Of a DNA stretch of 64,000 bases, positions 52,201-62,603 are shown one piece after another. Numbering within the stretch: the first letter of the stretch is position 1; the number at the start of each line of letters is the position of its first letter. Under the pieces are notes generated by a model that worked only from the letters and a program-made list of their open reading frames with translations, was not told where the DNA came from and ran no database searches. The stretch is from Kryptolebias marmoratus. Its lineage: Eukaryota; Chordata; Actinopteri; Cyprinodontiformes; Rivulidae. Position numbers and translations under genes: made by a program. Location: NCBI RefSeq assembly GCF_001649575.2, contig NC_051440.1, positions 22,673,829 through 22,737,828 of the forward strand. Direction: 5' to 3'.

Positions 52201-55200
52201 AAACTGGGTTCTAAAATGAAAAACCTTGAAACACCACCCTTGTGTTTTTTGTGTGAGACATGTGAATAGTTTTAAAAATCAATACTAGTGAAATAATAAT
52301 TTCACTTGGCATGCTTTGTGTACCTTGAGGAAAACCCTTCCTTCCAGCCGTCCCTCCCTGTGCCTGAAAAGCGTCCATTATGTCCCCATATTTGGACCTG
52401 CATGACTCATAGTCAACAGTTGTTTAATATGACACCAAGGAGAGGTTCCACTTCATTGTCAGTCCACAAAAATATTTAGTTTTGGCTCCTGTATTCACCA
52501 TCCTTTTCTTCTTCTTCTTGTATTAACAGTTTGGAGCGTCTGCTGCACACCTACTTTCCCGTTTCTGATGTAATTTTGGGGCAGGATAACAGCATCACAC
52601 ACAGGCCTGGCATAGTTTTGAGTTGTTTTCTGTATTTCTGTGTGGATAAATACCTTTCTAAAAAATGTGCCATGTTTACAAGGACATTTTTATAAATAAA
52701 AATAATAAGATTTTTTGTACTAGGACAGCATTTCTGTGTGGACAAGGCCTCAGTCTTTAAAAAAACTAAACCTGTAAATCTGTTCAATCAGATGACCCAA
52801 GTTCTGCTGGTTTTACAACCCCAGCAAATGCCTGTCTCAGCTAAAAACACTCTGCTCTCTCTGCTCATTTGTAAACAATTCTGCAAACGGTGCTGACATG
52901 CACATACTTTAAAGTAATTTAATTAAGTTCAACTCCATCTTTAGCGACTAAGCATTAACATAATCTGAGGTGAAAATTGTTATCATCACTCAACAATTTC
53001 CTCTGCATTGATCTTGGTGTACACTTCAAGTGTGAATGTCAAACTGAAATCTATACAAGCTCTATTATCTTATTAACATTTTTTGTTCATTTCAGCTTGC
53101 TGCCATTTCAGTCTATTGAACTCTGCATATTCCTTTCATTGCCTCTGTCAATGTCCCTGCTTGCATTCCTCTATCAGGCTGTCTCGTGTGTTTTTTTTCC
53201 CTCCCCTTCTTAGTCTGACACGAAGTTCATATTCAAAAAAACATTTGAACAAAGTGTTCCGTTCCAGTCTCGTGTCAGTCGTCTTAGATTGGTATTCACC
53301 CTCAGAACAAAACCAGAAAGTTTGTTTTCTCTCCAGTTATTATTTCCTCTCTTCATCTGTTCTTCACATTATTACAACTGCAATCTCATGCTTCACTTCT
53401 TGCATGAAGATGGTAAAATAGACGGAAAATATTCTATTGGAGGGTGACCACATTCAGTTTTGAGGTCAAGACCTCTAAAGTCATGAGCGAGTCCTGAAAA
53501 GCTGCATCGGAAACTGTTAGGACAGACAAGGTAGACAGCTGAAGGGAAAATAAGAGGCTTTTGTCAATACTGACCTTATGGCAGAAAGTCATTAAGGACC
53601 TGAAGAATCAATTACCAGAATGGCACAACAAACCGTAATGTATCAACTAATGCATTCATCTATGTGACCTAATGAACATAATCCACAAAACAGAAAATCT
53701 ATAAGCTCTTTTTATGATTTCAACCCACAGTTCCATTCTTCTAACCTCTGGTTCTGGTGCAGAGATTACAATACAGGCTCGTATATGCAGGCTTGGACAT
53801 GAAATGTTGAGCTTGATGGATGTCACTTCTCATCACTAGGCTCTGCTCATTATTTGACGTGTTTATACAAATAGCTGGACCGCTGGGATAGCAGAGAAGA
53901 CAGTAATCCCCTGATCTTGCTCAGCACTAGGCCACGACCACATCTCGTTCATGCCAGGATGTCCAGATGGCGGGTAGGGATATCCGCTCCATCTGCCAAC
54001 CCCAGAGAAGTACAGTGGCCAAGCAGATTACTGCTTCACTGACACACTGATCTACAAGCATACCTTCACTCTGTAAGCACCGTACAATACGAAAGAAAAG
54101 ACAGAGAAGACTGGCAATGACCCACAGAAACATCACAGCTGTGTCTGTAATGGTGTGTGTATATTCTTCTGGCTCACGGATGTAAAGACAGAAAGGCTTT
54201 ATTAGCATGAACAAACTTGCAGTGCACAGCAGTCTGGTCAATGATCCCTGAGTGTGAATTTTAAAGCCGGGGTTGGCTGATGAGGGAAACAAGTGAAGGC
54301 ACTCTCTGTCTGTGTGTTACAGAGTGGGGTTAAGAGGATTAGCTCAACGCCTCTGCCTACCCTGGATACCCAGAGCTGTGGAAATCCCACAGCAACCAAC
54401 CGCAACCCCCCACCCCCACAATCCAGGTCAGCTCACTCCCCACTGGCCTCACCTCACTTTCCAAAAAAATGTGGAGCTTGTCTGTTATACAATCACGGAC
54501 CATTAGCCTTGATCAACAACCTCTTTGATGTCTACTCAATTCAACCACAAAAAAATGAAAATCTTAACATTAAAATGTAAGCCATCTATCTTAAAAACAG
54601 CAAAACACTAAAATGGCTCACACAGCATTTAATAAGTAACAGAAAAGGGCTAGTCAATACACCAAATCCACTAGGCGGGCCAGTCTGCAGGGCCTCAAAC
54701 TAAGTCACCAAAAAGATGGGTGTTGAAACGCGAAACATACATCTTTATAAGCTTTAAAATCTCCATATACATCCAGCTAATATAGTTCTGCTGCTAGCAG
54801 ACCTTTATTGAACCCAGATGGAAGGTTCTAGTTCACAGAGGCAGACGTGCCTTCAGACACAGATCCAACAGCGGAGCTCGGAGGAACAAGGTGCCAAAAC
54901 GCCTGGCAGCCACCTCACACAGCTTCTTTATAAAATGCTGATACCATGATCGTAAACCCTAAAAACTAACAACAGAAACAAGAAGAAGTCCTAACAGGAG
55001 CAAAAATGACAATAGTTTGACTCTTTTATAGACAGACAGCAAAAGAAGGTTGAACCAGGTGGAGAGGTTGGATGATCTCACACATTATATAGTTATCAGG
55101 GGTTTATTTGAGAAGCTGCCCTCACAGCACAAGACAACAGAAACTTCAGACAGGAAATCATTCAATCCTTTCTCATTCTCCGATCTCTCTCTCTCTGGAT

Positions 55201-58200
55201 CTATCAAGAAGTACTGAATGAGGGGAAATGTTGCTTTCTTTGGCAGCGAGCAGGGAAGCGCACGCAGTCTGGAGGGTGTGAGAGTTAAAGGGGTGATGGG
55301 GTGAGTGTGTCAAAGGTACATTAAAGTAGGCAGAAGAAGAAGAACACGATGCACAACTGCAGCTGTGCCGGCAGCTGCAGCTCGTCCCAAACACAAGAGG
55401 GGATCAGGGTGACAGTGATGACGGCCAACAGTTCATAGCTGAGGGCACGCCTCCTGTGGTGCGTTTGGTCCTATATGGATATATGGCAGACACTGAGACG
55501 AACATGATCACTCCAGGCAGAAAGAGACACACACACACACACGAAGGAAGACAGAGACTGAAGAAAAACAGTTACAAGGACTGGCAAGTAATAATCCTGT
55601 TTTCCAAGTCAAATAGTTAGTTACATTAACCACTCTAATAGTGGAACATCTGGATGGAGATATCTTCTAAAAAAAACCTTTATTAAAATATTGCCGCGCA
55701 CAGAAGGACAATGTTGCCCAACTGCAGTCATAGAACCAGCAGAATGAGGTTTAAAGGTTATTCCTGTACACCACAGGCCTGTTCCAATAAAAATCGACAT
55801 TCCTCCTACCAAATTAATTACAGAGTTCGAAGCATGCAAAGAGTGAAAATGCTCCCAAAGGAGCAGTGGAGCTGAAATGGCACTGTGGTTTAAAGCACAT
55901 AAAATGTCCAGATTATGTGTTAGGTTTTCTGAACCAACTAAAAAAATTAAAGCACACAGAATGAACTCTACTAAGCATCACTTAGCCTTTTGCTTGTTTT
56001 AGTGAAATGTGTTGAAAACATATCTCAGAGCTCAAATTAATGCTATCCAATTGCTTATCCTGTGTAATAATTATTAAAACAGCTGCACTGGCATCTGTTC
56101 AAAGCCCCCAGGTTTTTTGCTAAATGCTAAAACAGCGAACATTTTCGGTTGCATAGGCAGGACTGCAGCAGGTAAAAATTCAGTCCTGTCAGGATTTCAG
56201 ACATCCTTGTGAAAGCTACACTCTTAAATCTTTTACTCCTTAATCTTTCTTAAATTTTATGATTGTAATCTTTAATTACCAATAAAAGATATAATTTATA
56301 TACAAATATGATCAAGAAATCAGCAACAGCACAGTTACAATGTCACACAAAGACGTCTGTCAGTTGCTTAAGAAATCCATAAAGTGTGCATAAAATTACC
56401 TTGTAATGAAGATGAATTTCTAAGTTATTAATTATCAAGTTATCAGCACTAGTTGTCACAAAACGTTGATGTAGAAAACAACCTTTGACAATAAAAAGGT
56501 GCATCTGGAAGGATATTTCATAGTGAATCAGTTTGCAGATGTGCAGTTCACTTCAGTTTATAAAGGTTTATTCCTCTTTCTTCTACCAAACCCTCTTCAG
56601 TCCATTTAATGACCACACAGAAGAAAACTACTTCTGCATTAAGCACATATCAACTGGGAAGATTCAAACTTAAAACGTGGTTTTGGTAAGAAATTCACTT
56701 TTCTTACAATGTATCCACAATATTAATTTTACCTTGTAAAGCTGTTTTCACACATAAACACCAGACAGGTTAAAAGAAATGTTCATAAAAGTTCATCCTG
56801 ATTTCTCCTGCACTTCACAGTGAGATATGTTTTGCTAGAAATGTAAAGGATGGATGGGGTCAGAATTAAAAATCAAACCATGCAAGTTTGAAAACTGTTT
56901 GATCAAAGTGTATCTTCAAAGAGGTTTTCTGCAATGATCCAAACTTAAATGAACGGCAAAATACATTACAGATGTTGCTCACCCTGCTGGGCCTAAAAGA
57001 GCTGGTTATTGAAGGAATCTGAGCTCAGGACTCACAGTTATTGAAGTTATGTTGGTGTGTTAAAACAGCTAATATCGAACATTACTTAACCCTCCTGAAG
57101 CCCTCGTAACTGAAGAGAGGAAGAGAAGTCATTGTAACTTCGGGTCAATTTAACCCGAAGGCCACGGAGGGTTAAATGTTATGATAACAATCTCCCAGCC
57201 TTGCCGAAGTGTTAAGAATATAAATCAGCAAGACTTTACTTTACTTCCTGAAGCATATAATATATGGCATATTTACAATATATATTTATTTGTCAAGTAA
57301 ACTGATGCAGAAATGTTCATATGAACTGTAAATTGTTCTTGCTGCACTTTTGGCGTTTTCCCAGCTGCACTCCACTTTGCACTTGTAAACAAAAAAACGC
57401 ATGTTTGCACGAGACACTCTGAGTCGATCTCAAACCTGCATCTGCCGGTTAGTCTGATTGTCAGGTAGATGTTTGCACAGCTATAAACTCAACTCTCTCA
57501 ATATTTATTTTGTCTTGTGAAATTTACCTATCCCATAAAATGCACAAACACAGTTTCACAGTGGATCTCTGCACAGCAGTATTTGATGTGCTTCATCCTA
57601 ATTCACACATAATATAAATGTGTTCTTATTTTACCATGTGCATATCTAATCTTGACAACGTCACACTCAGTTGAGCTGAAGCCTCACATTTTCTTTGAAA
57701 TGTGTGAACCGTTTGTTGAAAATAACTAATGCAACAAAGTAAACAAAGGAGGAACATTACGCACATCCTAATGGGAAACACTAAATATTTGCTCTTTTAT
57801 TTCTTTATACATGAAAACACAGCAAACAGAGGCTTCTGAATATCTTTATCCTAGCGTGACCTAAATCATCATTTGTGTGCAGACAAAAGGTTAATATGTT
57901 TTATAACAGCCATCCCTGTAAGAACACATTTATGGATGTTTTCTGCATTTGTTTGAAACTTATACACAATCCAACAAATAATAATTCTGAATCTTCTTGG
58001 TACACCAGTTTATGTTACCATCCTTAAAGCAATGTTGAATAAATGATGAGAAAATATCACATTCAGAAATTATTAATGTTAGACGATTTAATATGATAAA
58101 AAAATAAAAATTCTTCATTTTCTGTCCACAGACTGTACTGCCGGTCTGAGCCATGTTTCATTAGTTCCTCTTTAATTGCTCTGAAAGTCTCTCATCGCTC

Positions 58201-61200
58201 ATACAGTCGGTGGCCTGAGAAGGATGACATTAATCCCTCAGTTAATGTTGCTCGGAGAGAAGCAGAAAAGTGAGTGGGTGTATGAGTGACACACTTACAG
58301 GCGTGTAATGCATCTACAGCTGCGAAAGTCAGCTCGCTCATCTCTCTCATCTTTTTCTAGGCCATCTATCATTCTGTTCTTTTAACTGATTTTACTGCAG
58401 TTTTCCTTTGAAGTCTTGGCCTGCCATGATTTATCTTCCTGTTTTACTGAAGCACGCTGCCAAGTGTACGCAGCCTGCTGGTCGACACAAGCCTAGCTTC
58501 TTCAAAAAACTCATGTCCGTTCTCATTAAACGTCACTTTAAGATAAAAAAATAAACCAAAATAAATAACTGTGACTGGTGATGGAGAGGGTATGAGAATA
58601 AACATGGTACATGGTGTTGAAGAAGTGCCTCTTTTTTATATTTTCATCAGGAATCAGTTGTAAAGATGGTGGGGTTCTGGTACAAACTGTTTAAAAGCCC
58701 ACTGGTATGTGACCTATGAGGTCAGGTGGCCGGCTACCAGCTGTCACCCTCTTAATATATATTGTGCACAAATGCATGTTTGCTCCTGCGTGATTGCATT
58801 TCAGTGTGTGTCAGGAGACTTTGTGCCGCTGCGTGGGCTAGCAGGAATTTTTTGACCTACATACTACTCTCGACGATCAACTCCAAGGAAATCTGTGTTA
58901 ATCAGGCATTCCTCTAACCGGAGTTTCAGCCACTGCTAGGAGGGTGACAAAGCAGATCAGCAGACCTCATTAGGACTGAAAACAATAAGCTGCCTTCTCC
59001 CTTTTAGCTGATCCTACTTTTTTCTTTCATCTCAGTGTGATAAATGGTTATTAGAGTCTTGCGATAAATGTCTGCTTTATGAATGATGTGGGGGGAAAAA
59101 AGCTAGAAATATTGATTCAACTTGTTAAGTTTGTGCAGTGATTTGCACAGTTATATGATTAAAAGCAGGGAGAAAAACAGTTCAGATCAATGAATAGCAG
59201 TTGCTTGTCTTCTTTAACCTTTCACTCCAGTAGAAGTGGTGGAGTGAAGACTAGGCAAAGACCAACTACCAGTTTCAAAGTATACCACTGTGTTAAAAAG
59301 TCACACTGTAAAAAACACTACATTTTTCTATCATACCGTCCTTACCGTTTAAATGCCTAAAAACAATAAAACAGAGACAGTGTTATAAGAAGACCTGAGC
59401 AGTGCTCCACATCTCAAACCTGTTACTTCTAGCCTTGTTTCAAAAGAGGTGGACCGAAGGCACAGGGGCACTATCACATCAAATAAAAAACATGTAGAAT
59501 CCAGATTTTTTCATGTGTGTAATACTCAATAAAAATGTCTAACTGTTTGATAAAACAGAGTAAAGGTTTTTTTTGTTTGTTTTGTTTTGCTTATTCACAT
59601 GTCATTTTTGCTCCACAGTGTTGGAGCACCAATTAATTGGATTAACTGGATACTCCTCTTACCTCTAGAGTTGGTAGCCATGTCTGCCACCTTCTGAAAG
59701 GCATCTAAAAAGGCCACCGCTGCCAGAATTGTGGTCCTGCAAATATATCAGAATGTGTTCACTGCCCTCTGACTACATAAAGAGAATATAAACATTGCAT
59801 AAGAAACTTTGTCACAGAGGTTTACAGTTTGCACAAACTGCTTCTCACCTGAGTTGAGAGTGCAGCTTTGTGGCCTTGGCACTGAAGTCTTCCCACACAG
59901 GGTATGAGCTCTGATAAGAAAAAAGGAAAGCATTGCACCAAATAAATATCTAACCAAGGACATTTAGGTGCAAAACAACACTCTGTTAAAGATATTCAGA
60001 TTTGAGAAGACATAATATTCTATTCATGAGGGTAGTGTCTGGTGCAACTTGATGAAATTTGGGCATCAACTTTATTCAACTAGACAATGGACTGAAATTT
60101 AAAAATCAAGAAAGAAAGAAGCTTGGCTTTTAACTAAGTTAGATGTGCTGACTTGTCTTTAAAAAGGTCACTTTGACGTCTTAATGTTAATGTTATTTTG
60201 TTATAAATCAGTATTAGAGCTGTCATCAATCTTCTCTCTCTGTATCATGATCGTTTACGTGCAGGTAGTACAGACTTGTCTTTGAAAAATCTGGATTAGA
60301 TTTACCGCCAGATAATCACTCTCTGCCTTGAGCATAAGTGCAGAAGCCAAACATAAAACACACTGAAGGCTAGATCCCATTAAAGCAAGAGCATGAGCCC
60401 TGAAGTAAGGAAAAGAAAAGCATAACCCCTGTGTGCCTCTTTGATGGAGAAAAGCCAAAAACTGAGTTCCACATCCAGACTATATATAGCCTGCATGCAA
60501 TCTGGAAAAAGTCTTGCTCATCATCACTTCTAGTATAACCCCCATTCTGGTAATGACAGAGGTTAACTCCCAGCTCCTCTTGGATAAAGCTTTTGCCTTA
60601 GACAGTGATTTAGGAGCCATCCTCTCAGAAGAAAAAACTTAGCCATAAGCCTTCCAGTCTGGCTGTTCGCACTTGACTTCAACAGGTGCTTAATTAGCTT
60701 GGGAGGTCTGTGACTCCCAGAGGCGAGAGGGATGCTCTGCCAAGACAGCTGAGGGCAGAGTGAAAAAGGGGGCAGAGACATGCACGGCACACAGGTGGGT
60801 ACACAAGTTTGGATCCTTATCCACACCCAGCAGAGTCCAGGGTGGTAAGGGTGGATGGAAAGTCAGAAGTGAGAGGAAAAAAATGGCTCCTCCTCCCATC
60901 AGTGGCTCATCATTTACCAGAGAGTGAGGTTAAAAGCATTGTCCTTGGAGCTGATGTTCAAGGGCTGTATCAAAAGAGAGTCTTTAAATGAAAATGTGCC
61001 ACTCAAATCTGATCTAATTGCTGATCTAATCCAGTTGAGTCATTCTCACTCTGCCCACTGTTCTTTCACCTCCTCATACTCTTTTTCTCTCTTTTCCTGC
61101 AGCTTACAGTTATATAACCAACAGGTGCAGCTTCCTGTTTAAAACAAAGCTAAGATCGCAAAGTGCACTGCATGTACATCGTGCCAATTAGTAAATATTA

Positions 61201-62603
61201 AGCTCCATTATTGTTCACAATCAGGAAGGCTGTGCTGCTGTGCTCCCTTTGTATGTGTGTGCATGTGTGTGTGCCTGTGTGTGTTTGTGTGCTAACAGGC
61301 TTTCAATGCCCAGCAAACCGGCAGGAATGAGGTCAGATCTCTTTCTCAGACAGTGGACATCGATACTGTGCTGACTAAGAGCTTCGGCCTGATTCATCTG
61401 CACTGCTTATCAGATGTTAGCCACTGTCTCTCTGGTCCTACCATCAGGAAAGGGAAACATATGAAACTAAATCAGTGCTGTCAATAGCTGGAAGGTGATT
61501 TCATTTAAGCCTGACAAATAAGGGGGGCATAAATAGTCTCTGAGAAAGCATAAGGGGCCTGTGAGATTGCAATCAATAAAAAAAATAAGAATAAAAATAA
61601 GCTTGAGAGCACAGCTTGATGCTTGACCTCTTTGTAAGCATCCGGAGCATCCTGCATAATGAGAAGACTCGGAGCTGCTTACAGGCCTGATGGATATGTT
61701 CACACTTTCCATCTGTTGTCTTGGAGCAACAACAGACCACCCTGGTACAACTTCCTTCACTTGACCCCTCCCCCAACCCCCAATACCAATTTACATGGGA
61801 GAGTCATCCAGTCTTTGCATATGGGATTACTCCAAACTATTTTAGGAGGCAGAGAACTTGTGTGACACAGATTTGTTGCAGACAGATGACCAAAGTCAGG
61901 CTTGGAGCAACATACTGCAAAAGAAGGGATTTACTTCCACAGACATCAAGAAGCACAATCAATAACCTTCCATTCCTGTTTCTTTTCAGCAGGCTGAGGT
62001 GATGAAACTGTTATTTCCTTTCAGAGCATCCTTTACTGATTAGGATAAAGACTCAACAATTGAGTGGGGTCAAATGGCACATCATCACTTTTGAGCTCCC
62101 TGTAAACTCCACCTCCTCCTACTTCTGATAGGCATTTAATACATTTCCAACAGTCTTTTTTTATCAAGATGCATTCTTTTGAGTCCTGAAACAAATGGAG
62201 CATCTTTGTTTGGTAATGTTAGCAGGCTTGTGATGTGTTTATGTCTCCATGCAGGCGCTTATTGTACGGTAAACAGGTTGACTCACTGGCTCAAGTGTTG
62301 TGACAACCAGTGGCCGACAGACCTGCTGTACAATATGCAAATAACACAAAGGGAAACATGTTTCACCTCTCAGTTTGTCCTGCAGCAGTGTTTCATGTGG
62401 GATGTGGGGGGAGGACCCGATGAAACAGACAAAGGCAGTAAAAATATGCGTCTGCACAGCCACCGTTCAGCCACGAAGGTCAGATAAAAAAAATAATAAT
62501 CATCTCAGTCTAATTTAATATATCTGTGTGTTACCTTCATGTCGTTAACGATGGCCTGGAATAATCCCCCCAGCGCTCCACACTCCTTCTCCACAGACTC
62601 CAT
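34989..62603 (-). CDS. mtss2: MTSS2 (MTSS1-like) I-BAR/WH2 actin regulator, 15 coding exons
   Basis: MTSS-family proteins bind PIP2-rich membrane through an I-BAR (IMD) domain, promote outward curvature, and link it to actin and Rac signalling in lamellipodia, dendritic spines and cilia. Exons in order: 62603-62535, 59910-59849, 59736-59663, 45221-45137, 44020-43929, 43839-43765, 41409-41252, 41136-41029, 40399-40302, 38014-37882, 37254-37180, 36958-36803, 36520-36344, 36201-36036, 35797-34989. All have AG/GT boundaries and matching phases, giving 2337 nt or 778 residues (human MTSS2 about 750). The IMD spans residues 1 to about 250 (MESVEKECGALGGLFQAI, SSYPVWEDF, GSDYSWSYQTPPSSP just after). 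A Ser-rich part follows, then PIPIRPPIVPVKTPTVPDSP and a WH2 motif near residues 750-772 (MLVTIRRGIRLRKTV). Residues such as GGLFQAIVNDMK and LHSQLRTTILAAVAF fit MTSS2 better than MTSS1. Teleosts can carry two mtss2 paralogues; which one this is cannot be told here. Confidence 0.95.
36036..36201 (-). CDS. mtss2: mtss2 coding exon 14
   Basis: 166 nt, enters phase 0 after TTTCAG|CAT and leaves in phase 1 at CAAG|GTAAC. Encodes HGEPLSPAASTLAMVLTRGL and SSRDSLQYSSGYSTQT, then the segment CSEDTIPSQ, a strongly conserved MTSS-family block. Confidence 0.95.
36344..36520 (-). CDS. mtss2: mtss2 coding exon 13
   Basis: 177 nt, phase 0 at both ends. Encodes DWAKSSSCEAPLSSTLQRRR through RSGPGIITAK. The DWAK start and STLQRRR match the corresponding exon start of MTSS1 (DWAKPG... 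and NTLQRRK). Confidence 0.93.
36803..36958 (-). CDS. mtss2: mtss2 coding exon 12 (phase 0-0 cassette candidate)
   Basis: 156 nt after the good acceptor TGTCCATTCCGCAG|TATGGC, leaving at AAG|GTTTGT. It encodes YGSCSSFGTFRPAF through PTSKVPSWK, joined to DWAK of exon 13. Being phase 0-0 it can be skipped without a frameshift. Its PSWK ending matches the MTSS1 cassette that ends IPSWKDWAK, whereas the human MTSS2 form I recall joins SPTS directly to DWTK. Confidence 0.85.
37180..37254 (-). CDS. mtss2: mtss2 coding exon 11 (Ser-rich cassette)
   Basis: 75 nt, phase 0-0, acceptor CTTTCCCAG|AAATCC and donor GCG|GTTAGT. Encodes 25 residues KSTSSASSEASETCQSVSEC plus NSPTA, almost identical to the equivalent Ser-rich block of mammalian MTSS1/MTSS2. 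Confidence 0.94.
37882..38014 (-). CDS. mtss2: mtss2 coding exon 10
   Basis: 133 nt, encodes (S)LLQMPSAGAHRLSSVSSHDS and onward to MPSDIASQ. The 3' part is conserved (SSVSSHDSGFVSQDA, KPPSPMPSDI). The start is set by phase: the only acceptor that keeps frame with exon 9 is CCAACAG|CCTG, whose pyrimidine tract is poor. An additional upstream exon or alternative acceptor is possible, so the first ~10 residues are less certain. Confidence 0.85.
39436..39503. repeat. (TA)n microsatellite in an mtss2 intron
   Basis: Long uninterrupted alternating TA run, a likely length-polymorphic and assembly-sensitive site in the intron between exons 9 and 10. Confidence 0.95.
40302..40399 (-). CDS. mtss2: mtss2 coding exon 9
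   Basis: 98 nt after TTTTTGCAG|GTAATT, donor GCAG|GTATAT, leaving in phase 2. Encodes VIRDLKGSDYSWSYQTPPSS and PTSTTSRKSSMC, the segment right after the I-BAR domain. Confidence 0.95.
40483..40860 (+). mobile_element. LINE (L2-like) reverse-transcriptase fragment, antisense in mtss2 intron
   Basis: Conceptual translation gives DLLTPFDKIDHAILI (family DAFDTVDH), then SLTPLTCGVPQGSALGPVLF, the conserved palm block of LINE reverse transcriptases. A frameshifted segment YADDTQI-like (GCTGACGATACTCAGATTTG) follows. A piece between these blocks is lost. It lies on the strand opposite to mtss2. Confidence 0.8.
41029..41136 (-). CDS. mtss2: mtss2 coding exon 8, end of I-BAR domain
   Basis: 108 nt, phase 0-0. 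Encodes NVEIAMLGEITHLQAVVDDL and onward to DPHKLPPASEQ, the last helix of the I-BAR domain. Confidence 0.95.
41252..41409 (-). CDS. mtss2: mtss2 coding exon 7, I-BAR domain
   Basis: 158 nt after CGCGCAG|GCCGGG, donor GTG|GTGAGC. Encodes GRGNLRPQLDSAMQDVSDLY and EETEKQAVRRALLEERGRYC, long-helix sequence of the I-BAR domain. Confidence 0.95.
43312..43320 (-). CDS. mtss2: Candidate 9-nt microexon of mtss2
   Basis: AGCTTCTAG is bounded by a pyrimidine tract and TAG acceptor on one side (TTTTTACCCTGGCTGTAG) and a GTACGT donor on the other. It lies in the intron between exons 6 and 7. Both flanking exons meet in phase 1, and inclusion reads GAG CTT CTA GGC, adding three residues (ELL) in frame at the KARK/GRG junction of the I-BAR domain. 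MTSS1 also has a small alternative insertion at this junction. Not counted in the 778-residue model. Confidence 0.55.
   Translation of the reverse strand, partial: SF
43765..43839 (-). CDS. mtss2: mtss2 coding exon 6, I-BAR domain
   Basis: 75 nt, phase 1-1. Encodes EYKRSRQEIKRKSLDTIKLQ and KKARK, the basic stretch of the I-BAR domain important for acidic-lipid binding in the family. Confidence 0.95.
43929..44020 (-). CDS. mtss2: mtss2 coding exon 5, I-BAR domain
   Basis: 92 nt. Encodes NALMEGLVTPLQDRIEEWKK followed by TANQLDKDHAK, matching the family block ending NQLDKDHAKEYK. Confidence 0.95.
44198..45124 (-). mobile_element. Hairpin-CTAG repeat family, copy D, in mtss2 intron
   Basis: Begins CTAG (44198-44201) then the perfect stem-loop GCATTTCTTGAAGAAATGC (44201-44219). 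The stem differs from copy A at both partners of a base pair (C-G to T-A), a compensatory change. At least two clear internal units (about 44450 and 44955, phrases like GTGGCAGCCATCTTGAAT) are separated by a degenerate one. It ends near 45124, about 12 nt from exon 4. Confidence 0.68.
45137..45221 (-). CDS. mtss2: mtss2 coding exon 4, I-BAR domain
   Basis: 85 nt. Encodes GATRDIGSALTRMCMRHRSI and EAKLRHFT. Its donor (AA|GTAAG) lies only ~12 nt from repeat copy D, so the repeat abuts the splice site. Confidence 0.95.
45697..46112. mobile_element. Inverted-repeat element with internal ~20-bp minisatellite
   Basis: The left arm GGGAGTCCCCTTAGGACAAA then AAACATTCTTCTTCTCACAT (about 45706-45745) reappears in reverse complement on the right as GGGAAACCCCTGAGGACAAA then AAACATTCTTCCTCTCACAT (about 46060-46100). 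Inside each arm are degenerate units like CTCTCACATACACCATCAAA. No coding capacity. Probably a small TIR transposon whose subterminal region expanded. Confidence 0.6.
46169..46219. repeat. (CA)n microsatellite
   Basis: About 22 CA units, then CATACACA. The CVCV or VCVC frames crossing it are artefacts. Confidence 0.95.
47027..47505 (+). mobile_element. Hairpin-CTAG repeat family, copy E (fragment, no hairpin end)
   Basis: Starts with GGTGATAATGTTTTTGCC and shares CTCATGAACCACTGGACAGA, CTCAGAAAGTAATTGCTG and CCCCATTCAAGATGG with the other copies. The terminal stem-loop is missing, so it is truncated on the right. Confidence 0.55.
49240..49880 (-). repeat. AGCTAAAAG minisatellite element, copy 3 (reverse, diverged)
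   Basis: Repeated TTTAGCTTTTAGCTACTG / TTTTGCTTATTTTA-like units from about 49430 to 49760, in the orientation of copy 2. The flank containing TTCTGCATTTATGTTACAG is only loosely like the flank of copies 1 and 2. Lies in the long mtss2 intron 3. Confidence 0.55.
50600..51345 (-). mobile_element. L2-like LINE, 5'-truncated 3' end, same strand as mtss2
   Basis: On the minus strand, ILPILDYGDIIYKMASS is the conserved C-terminal block of L2-type reverse transcriptases. After a frameshift comes LSSLLHLVHHKYNTRSREYI and a segment like FGCNSFCFSVADSW, the usual end of ORF2, followed by a 3' UTR with GAGAACTGGTTCTCAAAC near 50630. The upstream catalytic domain is absent. Confidence 0.75.
50730..50754. 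repeat. Short (CA)n run
   Basis: About 11 CA units embedded in the LINE 3' UTR region. Confidence 0.85.
52147..52753. mobile_element. Candidate TIR MITE (GTCCACACAGAAA termini)
   Basis: The left end CAGCTTTGTGTCCACACAG then AAACAGC (from 52147) and the right end, in reverse complement CTGAGGCCTTGTCCACACAG then AAATGCTG (from 52753), form a ~26-bp imperfect inverted repeat. The interior is AT-rich with no transposase. This terminus type is common among fish MITEs, but the superfamily is not assigned here. Confidence 0.6.
53000..57085. other. Part of mtss2 intron 3; no further gene seen
   Basis: No exon joining the mtss2 frame and no RNA gene recognised. The open frames near 53927-54292 and 54293-54580 lack recognisable domains or splice support. 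Confidence 0.4.
57086..57175. mobile_element. 82-bp miniature piggyBac-like element
   Basis: TTAA (57086-57089) then CCCTCCTGAAGCCC, with inverted end GGCCACGGAGGG followed by TTAA (57172-57175). CCCT-type ends and a TTAA target duplication are piggyBac hallmarks. The interior contains a second inverted pair, AACTTCGGGT and AACCCGAAGG. The degenerate relative at 9644-9736 shares the body. Confidence 0.7.
57176..59662. other. Part of mtss2 intron 3 close to exon 3; no gene seen
   Basis: AT-rich intronic DNA without recognisable repeats or exons. Confidence 0.4.
59663..59736 (-). CDS. mtss2: mtss2 coding exon 3, I-BAR domain
   Basis: 74 nt after TTTGCAG|GACC, donor AGAG|GTAAGAGG. Encodes TTILAAVAFLDAFQKVADMA and TNSR. 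The intron to exon 4 is about 14.4 kb and is the longest in the gene. Confidence 0.95.
59849..59910 (-). CDS. mtss2: mtss2 coding exon 2, I-BAR domain
   Basis: 62 nt after TTATCAG|AGC, donor TCAG|GTGAG. Encodes SSYPVWEDFSAKATKLHSQL and the first two bases of an Arg codon. Confidence 0.95.
59911..62534. other. mtss2 intron 1; no gene seen
   Basis: 2.6 kb between coding exons 1 and 2. No alternative first exon joining exon 2 in frame was recognised. A TG-rich run lies near 61250. Confidence 0.45.
62535..62603 (-). CDS. mtss2: mtss2 coding exon 1 with start codon
   Basis: 69 nt from ATG at 62603 to donor ATGAAG|GTAACA. Encodes MESVEKECGALGGLFQAIVN and DMK, the conserved start of MTSS2 proteins (human form begins METAEKECGALGG). 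The bases before ATG (TTGGACACC) give an acceptable Kozak context. Confidence 0.95.
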
